Source: Streptomyces sp. TLI_146 (lineage in GTDB: Bacteria > Actinomycetota > Actinomycetes > Streptomycetales > Streptomycetaceae). Taken from it: a stretch of 64,000 nt of DNA. Position numbers and translations under genes: made by a program. A model generated the notes under the pieces. It did no database searches. It saw only the letters and a program-made list of their open reading frames with translations, and had not been told where the DNA came from. The stretch lies in the NCBI RefSeq assembly GCF_002846415.1, contig NZ_PJMX01000001.1, positions 1,178,001-1,242,000 of the forward strand. The letters are read 5' to 3'. The number at the start of each line of letters is the position of its first letter. Position 1 is the stretch's first letter. Of the stretch, positions 6,830 through 15,586 are shown one piece after another.

Positions 6830-8017
6830 ATGCACACCCAGGACGCCTGGACCACCACCCCCGTCACCGCCGGCCTCCTGCGCGGCGCCCTCGACGTGGA
6901 GCGCACCGAGCACGGCGTACTGCCGCACCGGCTCCCCGCCCGGGCCCGGGCGCAGAACACGGACGGGCAACTGGCGATGGCCGAGTCCCAGCCCTCCGGC
7001 GTACGTCTGGTCTTCCGCACCCGAGCCACCGCGATCGAACTGGACACCCTGCCCACCAAGCGGGTCTACGTGGGCGCCCCGCCCCGCCCGGACGGCGTGT
7101 ACGACCTGGTCGTCGACGGCGTGCTCGCCGGACAGGCCCGTGCGACGGGCGGCAGCACCCTGACCATCGACATGGCTTCCGGCTCGGTCGAGCACCGGCC
7201 CGGAGAGCCCGGCACCCTCCGCTTCACGGGCCTGCCCGACGCCCCCAAGGACGTCGAGATCTGGCTGCCGCACAACGAGACCACCGAGCTCGTCGCCCTG
7301 CGCACCGACGCCCCCCTGGCCCCCGCCCCGGACCGGGGCCGCAAGGTGTGGCTGCACCACGGCAGTTCGATCAGCCACGGCTCCGACGCCGCCAGTCCCT
7401 CGACCACCTGGCCCGCGCTCGCCGCCTCGCTCGGCGGTGTCGAGCTGATCAACCTGGGCCTGGGCGGCAGCGCCCTGCTCGACCCGTTCACCGCCCGCGC
7501 CCTGCGGGACACCCCGGCCGACTTGATCAGCGTCAAGATCGGCCTCAATGTGGTCAACACCGACCTGATGCGCCTGCGCGCCTTCGGACCGGCCGTGCAC
7601 GGCTTCCTGGACACCATCCGCGAAGGCCACCCGGACGCACCGCTGCTGGTCGTCTCGCCCATCCTGTGCCCCATCCACGAGGACACCCCCGGCCCCAGCG
7701 CCCTGGACGTCACGACCCTCGGCGCCGGGCAGCTGCGGTTCAAGGCCATGGGCGACCCGGCCGAGCGCGCGAGCGGGAAGCTGACCCTGGGCGTCATCCG
7801 GGACGAGCTGGCCCGGATCGTCAAGCAGCGTACGGCCGAGGACCCGCACCTGCACCACCTCGACGGCCGCGCCCTGTACGGCGAGGCCGACGCCGTCCGC
7901 CTCCCGCTGCCCGACGAACTCCACCCGGACGCGGCCACCCACCGCCAGCTCGGCGAACGCTTCGCCGAGCTGGCGTTCACGGCCGACGGTGCGTTCGGGA
8001 GCGACGTGCGCGTCTGA
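6830..8017 (+). CDS. SGNH/GDSL family hydrolase with N-terminal beta domain
   Basis: A 395-residue protein without a signal peptide. Residues 1-165 look like a beta-sandwich (VRLVFRTRATAIELD, GTLRFTGLPDAPKDVEIWLP). The SGNH core begins at KVWLHHGSSISHG, with probable nucleophile S180. The block-II glycine is in LGLGGSA, the block-III Asn in GLNVVNTD, and the terminal acid-base pair D362/H365 in DELHP. This two-domain layout resembles carbohydrate-esterase-like SGNH enzymes (family knowledge). Substrates could be acetylated sugars or lipid esters. It lies downstream of the TetR gene on the same strand and probably shares its promoter region. The 23-bp tandem repeats begin right after its stop. 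Confidence 0.85.
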   Translation: MHTQDAWTTTPVTAGLLRGALDVERTEHGVLPHRLPARARAQNTDGQLAMAESQPSGVRLVFRTRATAIELDTLPTKRVYVGAPPRPDGVYDLVVDGVLAGQARATGGSTLTIDMASGSVEHRPGEPGTLRFTGLPDAPKDVEIWLPHNETTELVALRTDAPLAPAPDRGRKVWLHHGSSISHGSDAASPSTTWPALAASLGGVELINLGLGGSALLDPFTARALRDTPADLISVKIGLNVVNTDLMRLRAFGPAVHGFLDTIREGHPDAPLLVVSPILCPIHEDTPGPSALDVTTLGAGQLRFKAMGDPAERASGKLTLGVIRDELARIVKQRTAEDPHLHHLDGRALYGEADAVRLPLPDELHPDAATHRQLGERFAELAFTADGAFGSDVRV

Positions 8018-8020
8018 TGT

Positions 8021-8104
8021 ACGTGGACGGGTGCGGCTGAACTACGTGGGCGTGCTCGGCTCAGCAACGTGGGCGTGCACGTCTGAAAACACGTGGATAC
8101 GTGG
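8021..8104. repeat. Degenerate 23-bp tandem repeat, three units plus partial
   Basis: Units starting at 8021, 8044, 8067 and 8091 each begin ACGTGG and continue as GCGTGC(T/A)CG(G/T)CT or close variants. They form three consecutive 23-24 bp copies and a truncated fourth, starting four bases after the SGNH stop. Related sequence (ACGTGCGCGTCTGA) is the end of the coding region itself, so the array may have grown by slippage from the gene end. No function is apparent. Confidence 0.55.
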
Positions 8105-8126
8105 CCCTGGCCTCAGCCGGGAAAAG

Positions 8127-8187
8127 CCCCTGACGGCTCCTCAGGGGAGCATTCGGGCAGACTCAGGGTCCTCCCCGATGATCGGGG
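8127..8187. repeat. Hairpin and palindrome upstream of the secreted protein gene
   Basis: CCCCTGA (8127-8133), a 7-nt loop and TCAGGGG (8141-8147) form a small hairpin. CCCCGAT-G-ATCGGGG (8173-8187) is a second palindrome, 25 bp before the start at 8213. The first could terminate the SGNH transcript. The second is well placed to act as an operator or 5'-UTR structure for the secreted protein gene. Neither role is proven. Confidence 0.4.
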
Positions 8188-8212
8188 CCCGGCCGGCCGC
8201 CAGGCTCGCGGT

Positions 8213-9028
8213 ATGAAGACGAACAGTACGAAGTCCGCCGCCCGCAACCGTCGAACGGGCCGTGCCGCGGCGGGAGTCGGCACGGTCGTCGCCGCCGTCG
8301 CCCTCCTCGCCACGGCCGGGCAGGCCCCGGCGCTCGCCCAGGGCGCCGCCGACCCCACCGACCCCGCCTCGGACGTGTTCTCGCACGTCGACTACGGCGA
8401 CTGCCCCACCCACCTCCCCGTCGGCGTCGACCGGGCCAAGTGGCGCTGCGAAGTGACCGTCGGCTACTCGCACTTCAAGCTCGGCGGGATCGCCGTCCCG
8501 GACATGAAGCCGATCACCCTCACCCACGCCGAGGGGCCGCTGCCGGACGGCACGTCCGGGCAGGTCTTCGGGACGCTGCGGGCCGACGCGACCCCGGTGC
8601 CCGGCGGTCTGCTGGGCCGGACCGCGGACCCGGCCGGCCGCAACCCGCTCCTCGGCCTTGCCATCCAGCCCGAGTACGGCGGTTACGCCGACTTCCTGGG
8701 CACCGGCACCGACAAGGGCGCCCTGGACATGAAGTTCCGGCTCGTCTCGCCGCTGCTCGGCGAGCGGTGCACCGTCGGCACGGACGCCCACCCGGTCGCG
8801 CTCCACCTCAGCAAGGACGGCCCCAGCACCTGGCTGTCCAAGAACCCGCCGCTGGTCCGCTTCAGCGCGTACGACCGGACCCTGACCGTCCCGGCCGCGA
8901 CCGACTGCGGCCCGCTCACCCACATGGTGAACCACCGCTTCGGCCTGCCCGCCAAGACCGGCGAGAGCGGGATCACGTACACGGCGTACTACACCTTCAA
9001 GACGTACGACCAGCTCCCGGCGGCCTGA
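8213..9028 (+). CDS. Secreted protein of unknown function
   Basis: A 271-residue protein with a clear Sec signal peptide: positively charged start, hydrophobic core VGTVVAAVALLATAG and cleavage after ALAQG near residues 44-46. The mature part is beta-rich with four cysteines that could form disulfides (DYGDCPTH, WRCEVTV, GERCTVG, TDCGPL). I do not recognise a domain. The ATG at 8213 is the only start that gives a proper signal peptide; upstream in-frame starts add an improbable leader. It ends at a strong bidirectional terminator shared with the convergent serine hydrolase gene. Confidence 0.8.
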   Translation: MKTNSTKSAARNRRTGRAAAGVGTVVAAVALLATAGQAPALAQGAADPTDPASDVFSHVDYGDCPTHLPVGVDRAKWRCEVTVGYSHFKLGGIAVPDMKPITLTHAEGPLPDGTSGQVFGTLRADATPVPGGLLGRTADPAGRNPLLGLAIQPEYGGYADFLGTGTDKGALDMKFRLVSPLLGERCTVGTDAHPVALHLSKDGPSTWLSKNPPLVRFSAYDRTLTVPAATDCGPLTHMVNHRFGLPAKTGESGITYTAYYTFKTYDQLPAA

Positions 9029-9071
9029 GCACGCTTCCCCGCACACCGTGACGAGCACTTCGTACGGGGGT

Positions 9072-9111
9072 GGGGACGGGCGCCCGCCGCCATCAGCGGG
9101 CGCCCGTCCCC
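9072..9111. terminator. Bidirectional terminator, 16-bp perfect stem
   Basis: The arms 9072-9087 and 9096-9111 (starting GGGGACGGGCG) are perfectly complementary around an 8-nt loop. They sit between the convergent secreted-protein and serine hydrolase genes and can terminate both. Confidence 0.85.
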
Positions 9112-9129
9112 CATACAGGTCACGTCAGA

Positions 9130-10395
9130 TCAGATACGGGTGTCCTCCACGGCGGGGATCCAGCGGCCGCCGTCCCTGTCCGCGTTGCCGTTCCCGGTGA
9201 TCGAGCTGCGCGGCGCGGGCGCGGTGGGTGCCTTGCCGCAGAACGCGGGCTCCAAGGTGTTCGTCAAACCGCTGGTGATCGCGCCGTTGTTGGAGGCGTT
9301 CGCGAAGAGGACGACCGTGCGCTTGCCGTCCGGGGTGGAGAACGTCTGCGTCTGGTAGCCCTGGACGATTCCGCCGTGGCCGAGCACCTTGCCGCAGGAG
9401 AGCGCGATCTCCCGGACCCCCAAGCCGTAGCTGATCTTCGCCGTGCCGGTGGGGAGCACGCTCGTCATCTGCCGCAGCGACTCGTCGGAGACCAGCCCGC
9501 CGGAGCTCCCGGCGAGCAGGGCGGTCATGAAACGGTCGAGGTCGCGCGCCGAGGAGACCACGCCGCCCGCGCTCCAGACCCAGGAGGCGGTCTGCTCGGT
9601 CGAGTCGAGGAGCGGCTTGCTGCGGTCGTCGTTGGTGAGGTAGCCGGTGACGTGCCGGCCCGCGATGGTCTTCTGGGGCACGGTGAAGGACGTCTGACGC
9701 AGCTTCAGCGGCTCGAAGATCTGCTCGCGCAGCAGCTCGGCGTAGGGGCGCCCGGTGAGGTGCTCGGCCGCGAGACCCATCAGCACGAAGTCGGTGTTCG
9801 AGTACGAGTACGCCGTCCCCGGGGTGTACTGGAGGCCGTGCTTCACCGACATCGCCACGAGGTCCCTGGGCTCGTAGACGTTGTTCCGGATGCGCTTCTC
9901 GAAGGCCGCCGTGGTCTCCTCCCCGCTCTGCTCCAGGAGGTCGTTGGTGTGGTCGTACACACCGGCGCGGTGCTCCATGACCTGGCGCCCGGTGATCGAC
10001 CAGCTCTCGGGAAGCGTCCCGGCGGGCAGGTAGTCGCGCAGCGGCTTGTCCAGGTCGATGCGGCCCTGCTCGGCGAGGCGCATCACCAGGACCGAGGTGA
10101 ACATCTTGGAGTTGCTGCCCACCCGGAAGCGCAGGCCCGCGTCCATGGGCGTGCCGTCGAGATTCGCCTTGCCCAGCGCCACCGTCCGGCCGCGCTCGGC
10201 CTTGCCGTGGTCGCGGATGACCGCGAACGCGCCCGGCGCCCCCGCGTCCACCACGCGCTGCAGCGCGGCACGCACCCCCGACACGTCCGGCTCGGCCTGG
10301 CCCTGCGCGGCGGACGCGCCCACGGCGCTCCCGGCCAGCAGCGCGGCGGTGGCCGCGAGCGTGGTCACCGAACGCGCGATCGTGATTCCAGCCAT
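9130..10395 (-). CDS. Secreted serine hydrolase, D-Ala-D-Ala carboxypeptidase / beta-lactamase class C fold
   Basis: A 421-residue protein with a signal peptide (hydrophobic TTLAATAALLAGSAVGASA, cleavage near residue 30). The active-site motifs of the serine beta-lactamase-like fold are all visible: SxxK at S94-K97 (GSNSKM), YxN at Y198-N200 (YSYSNTD) and HGG near residue 345 (GHGGIVQGY). Streptomyces R61-type DD-peptidases and related esterases share this layout (family knowledge); whether it acts on peptidoglycan peptides or esters cannot be told. The ATG at 10395 follows AGGGG; an ATG 18 codons upstream (10449) is the alternative. It is divergent from the SpaA-type surface protein gene. 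Confidence 0.87.
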   Translation of the reverse strand: MAGITIARSVTTLAATAALLAGSAVGASAAQGQAEPDVSGVRAALQRVVDAGAPGAFAVIRDHGKAERGRTVALGKANLDGTPMDAGLRFRVGSNSKMFTSVLVMRLAEQGRIDLDKPLRDYLPAGTLPESWSITGRQVMEHRAGVYDHTNDLLEQSGEETTAAFEKRIRNNVYEPRDLVAMSVKHGLQYTPGTAYSYSNTDFVLMGLAAEHLTGRPYAELLREQIFEPLKLRQTSFTVPQKTIAGRHVTGYLTNDDRSKPLLDSTEQTASWVWSAGGVVSSARDLDRFMTALLAGSSGGLVSDESLRQMTSVLPTGTAKISYGLGVREIALSCGKVLGHGGIVQGYQTQTFSTPDGKRTVVLFANASNNGAITSGLTNTLEPAFCGKAPTAPAPRSSITGNGNADRDGGRWIPAVEDTRI

Positions 10396-10724
10396 ATGAG
10401 AAGTACCCCTGTTCCCCGGCGACTTGGTCAGTGCCCCGGCCTTCATAGCACTAGTACAGCCAAGATCGTATAGGTCTCGACGGCATCGGCGGACCGCTCC
10501 GCCCCGTCGCGCGGGGCTTGCCGGGACACCTGCCGCAGGCGCAGCACCCTCTGCCAAACCCCGGCCGCAGGCCCAGCACCCTCCGGCAACCGCTCACGGG
10601 CGGCGATGGTCCTTTGCGGTGGTCTTCGCCCGCGACACCCGCCGGGTCGTCCGGCGGTGACCGGGGGTGTGTGAGCCTGGCCTTGAGGGGGGATCATCCC
10701 ACTTTCGAGGAGCTGGTTGTTCCG
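10396..10724. other. Divergent intergenic region with an imperfect 25-bp direct repeat
   Basis: No gene is supported in these 329 bp between the divergent serine hydrolase and surface protein genes. Two 25-bp copies beginning GCCGCAGG(C/G)CAGCACCCTC, at 10532-10556 and 10564-10588, differ at three positions and are 32 bp apart. They are possible regulator sites for either gene. Confidence 0.45.
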
Positions 10725-12557
10725 GTGTTCCGTCTCTCCCTGGCCCACCCCGGCGCGAGATCCCTCAGACCGCTGCTGACCGCGGCCGTGCTGTCCGTGG
10801 CAGCCCTCCCCGCGACGGCGACCGCCCTGCCCGGCGGGCAGGCGTCCCTGGAAGCAGCACTGGCCGCCGCGCCGCTGCCCGGCGGGCTCGGCCCGTGCGT
10901 GCCGGGCCACTGTCCGCCCGACGGCTATCCGCCCATCCACAACGGGCCCATCCGGTTCCGCGACAACGGCATCAACGTATACGTCGGCGGTGACTTCCAG
11001 GTACGGGAGAAGGCCGCCGAAGCCGAGGGCCGGGTCGTCGTGCTCGGCAGCTTCGACCAGCACAAGGCCGCGGGTGTCAGCGGCATCTACAACGTCGGCG
11101 AGGCCGGGGTCGGCTCCCGGGTCGCGCCGCCGGTCGGCGCGGACTGGCTGACCACCGGCGGCAACGTCACCGTCGCGACGGGGCAGCGCCTCCTCGCCGA
11201 GCAGGGCGTCGTACGCCACGCGGGCACCGCCACCGGGACCATCGCGTCCCAGCGCACCGTCCACGACCCGGACGCGGCCAAGCCGTACACCGCGCTGCGA
11301 GGACAGCTCACCGACGCCAGCAAGTGCTACGCGCACCCCGGCGGCGGCACCCGTACGCCCACCGGGACGGCCGTGCACGCGAACGGGGAGACCCTGTTCA
11401 CCGGTGACAACACCTCCATGCTCCAGGTGTTCAACGTCGACTTCGACATGCAGAGCGCGAACGGCGGCCAGGAGGGCATCCGGTTCGCACGCATCCCCGC
11501 CGGGGCGACCGTGCTGGTCAACGTGCTCGGCACCAGCCGGACCATCACCACCTACAGCGGCACGATCGACGACTCCAGCCCGTTCAACCAGCTGCGCAGC
11601 CGACTGCTGTGGAACTTCCCCGACGCGACCTCCGTCGGTTTCAAGGGCACCGGCCAGTTCCAGGGCAGCGTGCTGATCGGCAACCAGGCCTCCCTGGCGA
11701 CGGTGAGTCTGCCCGGCATCAACGGGCGCTTCTTCACCACCGGTTCGCTCACCCACACCAGCCCGCCGTCGGGCGGTGGCGGCCAGGAGTTCCACAACTA
11801 CGCCTTCGACGGCAACCTGCCCGACTGCGGCACAGCGCCGCCCACCGAGGGCGAGGTGAAGGTCCTCAAGACGGACCACGCCACCGGCAGGCCGCTCGCC
11901 GGGGCGGTGTTCGAGCTGTGGGAGGAGACCAACGGAACCGCCGGACTCCAGACCTCGGGCAGCACCCCGGACACCCGCCGGGGCACGCCGTGCACGACCG
12001 ACGGCTCCGGGGCCTGCGCACGGACCGTGCCGCCGGGCACGTACTACTGGGTGGAGACCAGGGCACCGGAGGGCTACGACCTGCCCTCCCCCGCGCGCTT
12101 CGGGCCCCTCGTCCTCACCGACTCCAACGCCTCCCGGGGCGTCTCGGTGACCGTGGCCGACCACCGGCACGTCGTGCCGAAGGGAAGCCTCACCGTCGAC
12201 AAGACGGACGCCGAGACCGGCAGTCCGCTCGCGGGCGCGGTGTTCCGGCTGTGGCACGAGACCAACGGGACCCCCGGGCTCCAGACCACGGGCTCCACGC
12301 CCGACACCCCGGTCGGCCCCGGCTGCGCGACCGGGAGCTCCGGCCGGTGCGTCTTCGCGGACCTGTCCCTCGGCTCGTACTACATCCAGGAGACGGCCGT
12401 GCCCGAGGGGTACGTCCTGCCGCGGAACCGGGTCAGCGGCCCCCACGAGGTGACCGCCGCCAACGCGTCCAGGGGCGTCACCGTCAAGCTCACCAACAAG
12501 CGCGGGGAGCCCGACAAGGGAGGCAAGGGCAAGGGAGGCAAGGGCGGACCTCGCTGA
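10725..12557 (+). CDS. Secreted choice-of-anchor A protein with two SpaA-like domains
   Basis: A 610-residue protein with a signal peptide (hydrophobic [18 protein letters not shown]). Residues about 55-340 match the choice-of-anchor A domain of surface proteins ([41 protein letters not shown]). Two tandem SpaA/prealbumin-like repeats follow, each with LAGAVFxLWxETNGT, a STPDT loop and a terminal YYWVET or YYIQET strand with APEGYxLP; a basic Gly-Lys tail ends the protein. Such repeats usually form pilin or adhesin stalks, but there is no LPxTG motif or final membrane segment, so it is probably released or held non-covalently. The GTG at 10725 is placed after CGAGGAG; earlier starts are possible. 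Confidence 0.8.
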   Translation: MFRLSLAHPGARSLRPLLTAAVLSVAALPATATALPGGQASLEAALAAAPLPGGLGPCVPGHCPPDGYPPIHNGPIRFRDNGINVYVGGDFQVREKAAEAEGRVVVLGSFDQHKAAGVSGIYNVGEAGVGSRVAPPVGADWLTTGGNVTVATGQRLLAEQGVVRHAGTATGTIASQRTVHDPDAAKPYTALRGQLTDASKCYAHPGGGTRTPTGTAVHANGETLFTGDNTSMLQVFNVDFDMQSANGGQEGIRFARIPAGATVLVNVLGTSRTITTYSGTIDDSSPFNQLRSRLLWNFPDATSVGFKGTGQFQGSVLIGNQASLATVSLPGINGRFFTTGSLTHTSPPSGGGGQEFHNYAFDGNLPDCGTAPPTEGEVKVLKTDHATGRPLAGAVFELWEETNGTAGLQTSGSTPDTRRGTPCTTDGSGACARTVPPGTYYWVETRAPEGYDLPSPARFGPLVLTDSNASRGVSVTVADHRHVVPKGSLTVDKTDAETGSPLAGAVFRLWHETNGTPGLQTTGSTPDTPVGPGCATGSSGRCVFADLSLGSYYIQETAVPEGYVLPRNRVSGPHEVTAANASRGVTVKLTNKRGEPDKGGKGKGGKGGPR

Positions 12558-12606
12558 CGCCCGCGACCAGTTGACAGGGTGACCGGCCGGACCGGTCCCC
12601 GCCAGG

Positions 12607-12645
12607 GCGGCCGTGCTGTCGTATGCCCTACGACGGCACGGCCGC
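12607..12645. terminator. Terminator hairpin after the SpaA-type gene
   Basis: Two 17-nt arms (12607-12623 and 12629-12645) pair fully apart from one G-U wobble, around the 5-nt loop TGCCC. It lies 50 bp after the surface protein stop and before the TagC-like gene. Confidence 0.8.
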
Positions 12646-12723
12646 TCTGGTCGTTGCCGGGTGTGGCACATGCGTACGATCTCGGTCGGTGGGGCCGGAT
12701 CGCGCCCCACAGAAGGGGAATCC

Positions 12724-13980
12724 ATGGCCATTACCGATATAAACGGGATCAACCTGTCCGGAGTGACCGGCAAGCTCATCCAGACCGTGCCGCTGACGAA
12801 GAATCCCGCTCCGCAGGCGATCGCTTCCGACCCGGCCAACGGGCACGTCTTCGTGCTCCAGATGGAGAGCGCCGCCAAGACGCCCCTCGGGAACATGTAC
12901 CTCAACCGCATCGACCGGACCACCGGGCGGCTGACGGGCAGCATGTACCTCACGGGCTTCGGGCACGGGATCTCGATGGGGGCCGAGCCGGTCGGGACCG
13001 ACACCTATCTGTGGACCGAGGTCGGACCGGTCTACCCCAACGACGGGGTCAGCAACGCCTTCGGTACGGCCGTCACCCGGTTCCGCTTCGTCGACGGGGC
13101 CACCCTCGACCAGGCCGACGTGCCCGCCGCGCAGAAGTTCTGCCCGCCGGGCGGACGGAGCACCGGCCCGTCGGTGGACCTCGTCAACAACACCCTGACC
13201 ATCGTCTACTTCAAGGGCAGTGTGCGGTGCTTCACCCGCTACGACCTGGCCAAGGCGGCGCAGGGCGAGTGGGTGGAGATCGGCAGCACCTTCGAGCTGC
13301 CGGCGGGCGCGGAGACGGGACTCACCTTCCAGGGGTACACCGCCCTCAACGGTGTCCTGTACGTCTACCAGTGGAAGAAGGACCCGGTCACGACCTACCC
13401 CGGGACCGCATACATCACGTCGTACTCCCTGGACTCGAAGACGAAGCTCGACTCGCAGGTGGTCACCGGCGCCGACGGCCTGGAGCGGCGCGAGCCGGAG
13501 GGGCTGGCCGTCGAGGTGGACCCGGCGACCGGCGAGACCCGGCTGCTGTTCGGCTTCAGCGACACCGTCCCCGGCACCACCGGGCGCCGCAACGTCACCA
13601 TCGGCTGGTACCCGACCCAGCCGGCGGTCGACGGAGTGAAGGTGCTGTCCGACTGGGAGAACCTCACCCTCGCCACCGGCGTCAAGGCGGGCGCCGAGGC
13701 TCCGCGCGGCCGCCTGGTCGCCCTCGCGGACACCACGTATCTCCAGCTGCGCGGCACCCTCACCTGCAACCTCACCGGTGACGCCCTGATCGCGACGCTG
13801 CCGCAGCGGCTCTGGCCCACGCGGCCCGTGCGGCAGAACACCCCGCGCAACATGTACTACGGGGTGGGAGTGTGCCGGGTCGAGGCGAACAAGCTCGGCG
13901 AGCTGTGGGCGTTCGGCGCCGGCGCGGACAACGCCATCTCCTGGATCGACCTCGACTGCGTCTCGGCCGCCTGGCGATGA
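12724..13980 (+). CDS. TagC / phage receptor-binding-like protein, copy 1
   Basis: A 418-residue protein without a signal peptide. Residues 1-305 are beta-propeller-like repeats (SDPANGHVFVLQ, TGSMYLTGFGHGISMG, LTFQGYTALNGVLYVYQW, RREPEGLAVEVD), resembling the P68 receptor-binding/TagC family annotated as phage baseplate or teichoic-acid protein C-like (family knowledge). The last about 115 residues form a separate beta-domain (GRLVALADTTYLQLRGTL, IATLP, PRN and a final ISWIDLDCVSAAWR) that also exists alone in the next gene. The ATG at 12724 follows AGAAGGGGA. A full-length paralogue lies at 22651 and aligns from the first residue. It could be a lectin-like or enzyme-like beta-propeller; function unknown. 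Confidence 0.82.
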   Translation: MAITDINGINLSGVTGKLIQTVPLTKNPAPQAIASDPANGHVFVLQMESAAKTPLGNMYLNRIDRTTGRLTGSMYLTGFGHGISMGAEPVGTDTYLWTEVGPVYPNDGVSNAFGTAVTRFRFVDGATLDQADVPAAQKFCPPGGRSTGPSVDLVNNTLTIVYFKGSVRCFTRYDLAKAAQGEWVEIGSTFELPAGAETGLTFQGYTALNGVLYVYQWKKDPVTTYPGTAYITSYSLDSKTKLDSQVVTGADGLERREPEGLAVEVDPATGETRLLFGFSDTVPGTTGRRNVTIGWYPTQPAVDGVKVLSDWENLTLATGVKAGAEAPRGRLVALADTTYLQLRGTLTCNLTGDALIATLPQRLWPTRPVRQNTPRNMYYGVGVCRVEANKLGELWAFGAGADNAISWIDLDCVSAAWR

Positions 13981-14033
13981 CGGCGCCCGACCTCGGACAC
14001 CCCCACCACCTCTCGCGATCCGGAGGATCGACC

Positions 14034-14498
14034 ATGCCCTCGCGCACCACCAGCCGCCGCTCCCTGCTCGCCACGGCCCTCGCGGTACCCACCGCGGCCG
14101 TCGGTGTGCCGCTGCTCACCGCCTCGCCCGCCGCCGCTGCCCCGACCGGGGTGCAGGTCGTCGTGGACTGGACGGCCATCGCGCTGGCCGCGGGCGTCTC
14201 CGCGGGCGCGGACACACCCGCGCAGGCCCGTGTGGTGAGCATCGCGGGCACCGAGTTCCTCCAGCTGCGCGGCACGCTCACCTGCAACTTCTCCGGCGAC
14301 TCGCAGCTGGGCACCCTCCCGGCGGCCATCCGCCCGCCGAAGACGACCCGCGGTGTCTGCCCGCGCAACAACCACCTCGGCGTCAACGCCACCCGTGTGG
14401 AGGCCGACACGGCGGGCCGCGTCATGGTGTACGGCCCGCAGACCACGGACCCGGTCACCTGGATCCAGCTCGACAACTTCTCGTCGGTGCTGCGCTGA
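14034..14498 (+). CDS. Tat-exported single-domain protein homologous to the TagC-like C-terminus, copy 1
   Basis: A 154-residue protein. It starts with a twin-arginine signal (SRRSLLATALAV, Ala-rich cleavage region around ASPAAAAP), so it is exported folded. The mature 115 residues match the C-terminal domain of the upstream gene product: DWTAIALAAGV, SIAGTEFLQLRGTLTCNF, LGTLPAAIRP, CPRNN and a terminal TWIQLDNFSSVLR. Patterns such as TLPAxIRP are also common at the C-termini of phage tail proteins (family knowledge). The ATG at 14034 follows CGGAGGA, 53 bp after the upstream stop, so the two genes form one operon. The same two-gene order recurs at 22651-24428. Confidence 0.85.
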   Translation: MPSRTTSRRSLLATALAVPTAAVGVPLLTASPAAAAPTGVQVVVDWTAIALAAGVSAGADTPAQARVVSIAGTEFLQLRGTLTCNFSGDSQLGTLPAAIRPPKTTRGVCPRNNHLGVNATRVEADTAGRVMVYGPQTTDPVTWIQLDNFSSVLR

Positions 14499-14504
14499 CG
14501 TATA

Positions 14505-14535
14505 CGGGGTGGGGCAGACGGCTCGCCCCACCCCG
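14505..14535. terminator. Bidirectional terminator, 11-bp perfect stem
   Basis: CGGGGTGGGGC (14505-14515) pairs with GCCCCACCCCG (14525-14535) around a 9-nt loop, just after the Tat-protein stop and facing the convergent kinase gene. Confidence 0.75.
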
Positions 14536-14626
14536 CCCGGGGAACACCGTGTCCCGAGGCGGTCGAGCAGTTCGCGCGCGACGGCCGACACGGCTTCCCC
14601 GCCCCGCAGTCGAGGGCGTCCGCGGC

Positions 14627-15526
14627 TCAGCGCTCCGCGAGCACCGCCCGGATCACATGCCGGGCGTTGTTCGCCATCGCCGGGTTGGTCGTCCGGTAGT
14701 AGGGCAGCGCGATCAGCGCCTGTGAGAGGGTCCGTCCCCGGCCGCGGATCCAGGTGGCGTCGTCCACGCCGAGCGCCTCGCGGAAGACGTTCCGTGCGTC
14801 GGCGGGCAGCAGGTTCCAGGCGGGGAAGAGGTCGCAGGCGGGGTCGCCCACCCCCGTGCAACCGAAGTCGATCACCGAGGTCAGCCTGCCGCCGTCCACG
14901 AGGAGGTTGCCCGGCATCAGGTCGGCGTGCAGCCACACCGGCGGCCCGTCCCAGGCCGGGGCCCGCAGCGCGTCCTCCCACACGGCGAGCACGGCATCGC
15001 AGTCGATGCCCTCCTGCGGGATCCCGCGCAGTTCGTCGATCGCCGCGCGGGTCGACGCGTCGAGCGCGGCGACGGGCCCGCCCCGGTAGGCGGGCGGCGC
15101 GTCCGGCAGGGTGAGACCGCGCATCGCCGTCACGAACCCGGCCAAGTCCTCGGCCAGCGCGACCGGTTCGCTCAGCGCTCCCGCCTCGGGGTTCTCCCCC
15201 GCCAGCCACCGGTACACCGACCAGACCCACGGATACCCCTCGGCCGGCTCCCCCGCTCCGAGCACCTCGGGGACCGGCGTGGACAGCACCGAGGCGAGGC
15301 GGGGCAGCCACTCCCGCTCCATCGACACGTCCGCGGCTCCGCCCGGCAGCAGCGGCAGCCGTACGACCATGCTGTCGCCCAGCCGGTACATGGCGTTGAC
15401 CGTCCCACCGGACGGAAAGCGCACCACCGGCAGCCCCGCCCACTGGGGGAACTGCCCGGCGACCAACCGCCGTACGAGCGCGTCGTCGATGGGGTGCTGG
15501 TCGGTGTGCAACTGCCCGGTGCTCAT
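14627..15526 (-). CDS. Aminoglycoside phosphotransferase-like kinase
   Basis: A 299-residue kinase-like protein. The N-lobe carries FPSGGTVNAMYRLG and VRLPLLPGG. The catalytic loop is WLHADLMPGNLL with H200, D202 and N207, and the metal-binding DFG-equivalent is D220 in VIDFGCTGVGDPACD. These residues are intact, so phosphotransfer activity is expected. Substrates of APH-fold enzymes range from aminoglycosides and macrolides to choline and sugars, and resistance should not be assumed (family knowledge). The ATG at 15526 is the natural start. It lies 60 bp downstream of the GNAT gene on the same strand and could be co-transcribed with it. Confidence 0.88.
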   Translation of the reverse strand: MSTGQLHTDQHPIDDALVRRLVAGQFPQWAGLPVVRFPSGGTVNAMYRLGDSMVVRLPLLPGGAADVSMEREWLPRLASVLSTPVPEVLGAGEPAEGYPWVWSVYRWLAGENPEAGALSEPVALAEDLAGFVTAMRGLTLPDAPPAYRGGPVAALDASTRAAIDELRGIPQEGIDCDAVLAVWEDALRAPAWDGPPVWLHADLMPGNLLVDGGRLTSVIDFGCTGVGDPACDLFPAWNLLPADARNVFREALGVDDATWIRGRGRTLSQALIALPYYRTTNPAMANNARHVIRAVLAER

Positions 15527-15586
15527 GGGCGACCATCCGACCGCCGGACGGCGGCGGGCGTCAAACGCTTTTCCCCGGCGCTTTCC

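Noticed and set aside
8021..8104. CRISPR array
   Set aside because: The repeats are contiguous and degenerate with no spacers, and there are no cas genes.
10443..13004. 853-codon minus-strand open frame
   Set aside because: It is antisense to the SpaA-type and TagC-like genes, with repetitive Gly/Val/Arg composition and no recognisable motifs.
14627..15526. Antibiotic resistance gene
   Set aside because: The APH fold is clear, but sequence alone does not show an aminoglycoside substrate, and no resistance or biosynthetic context surrounds it.
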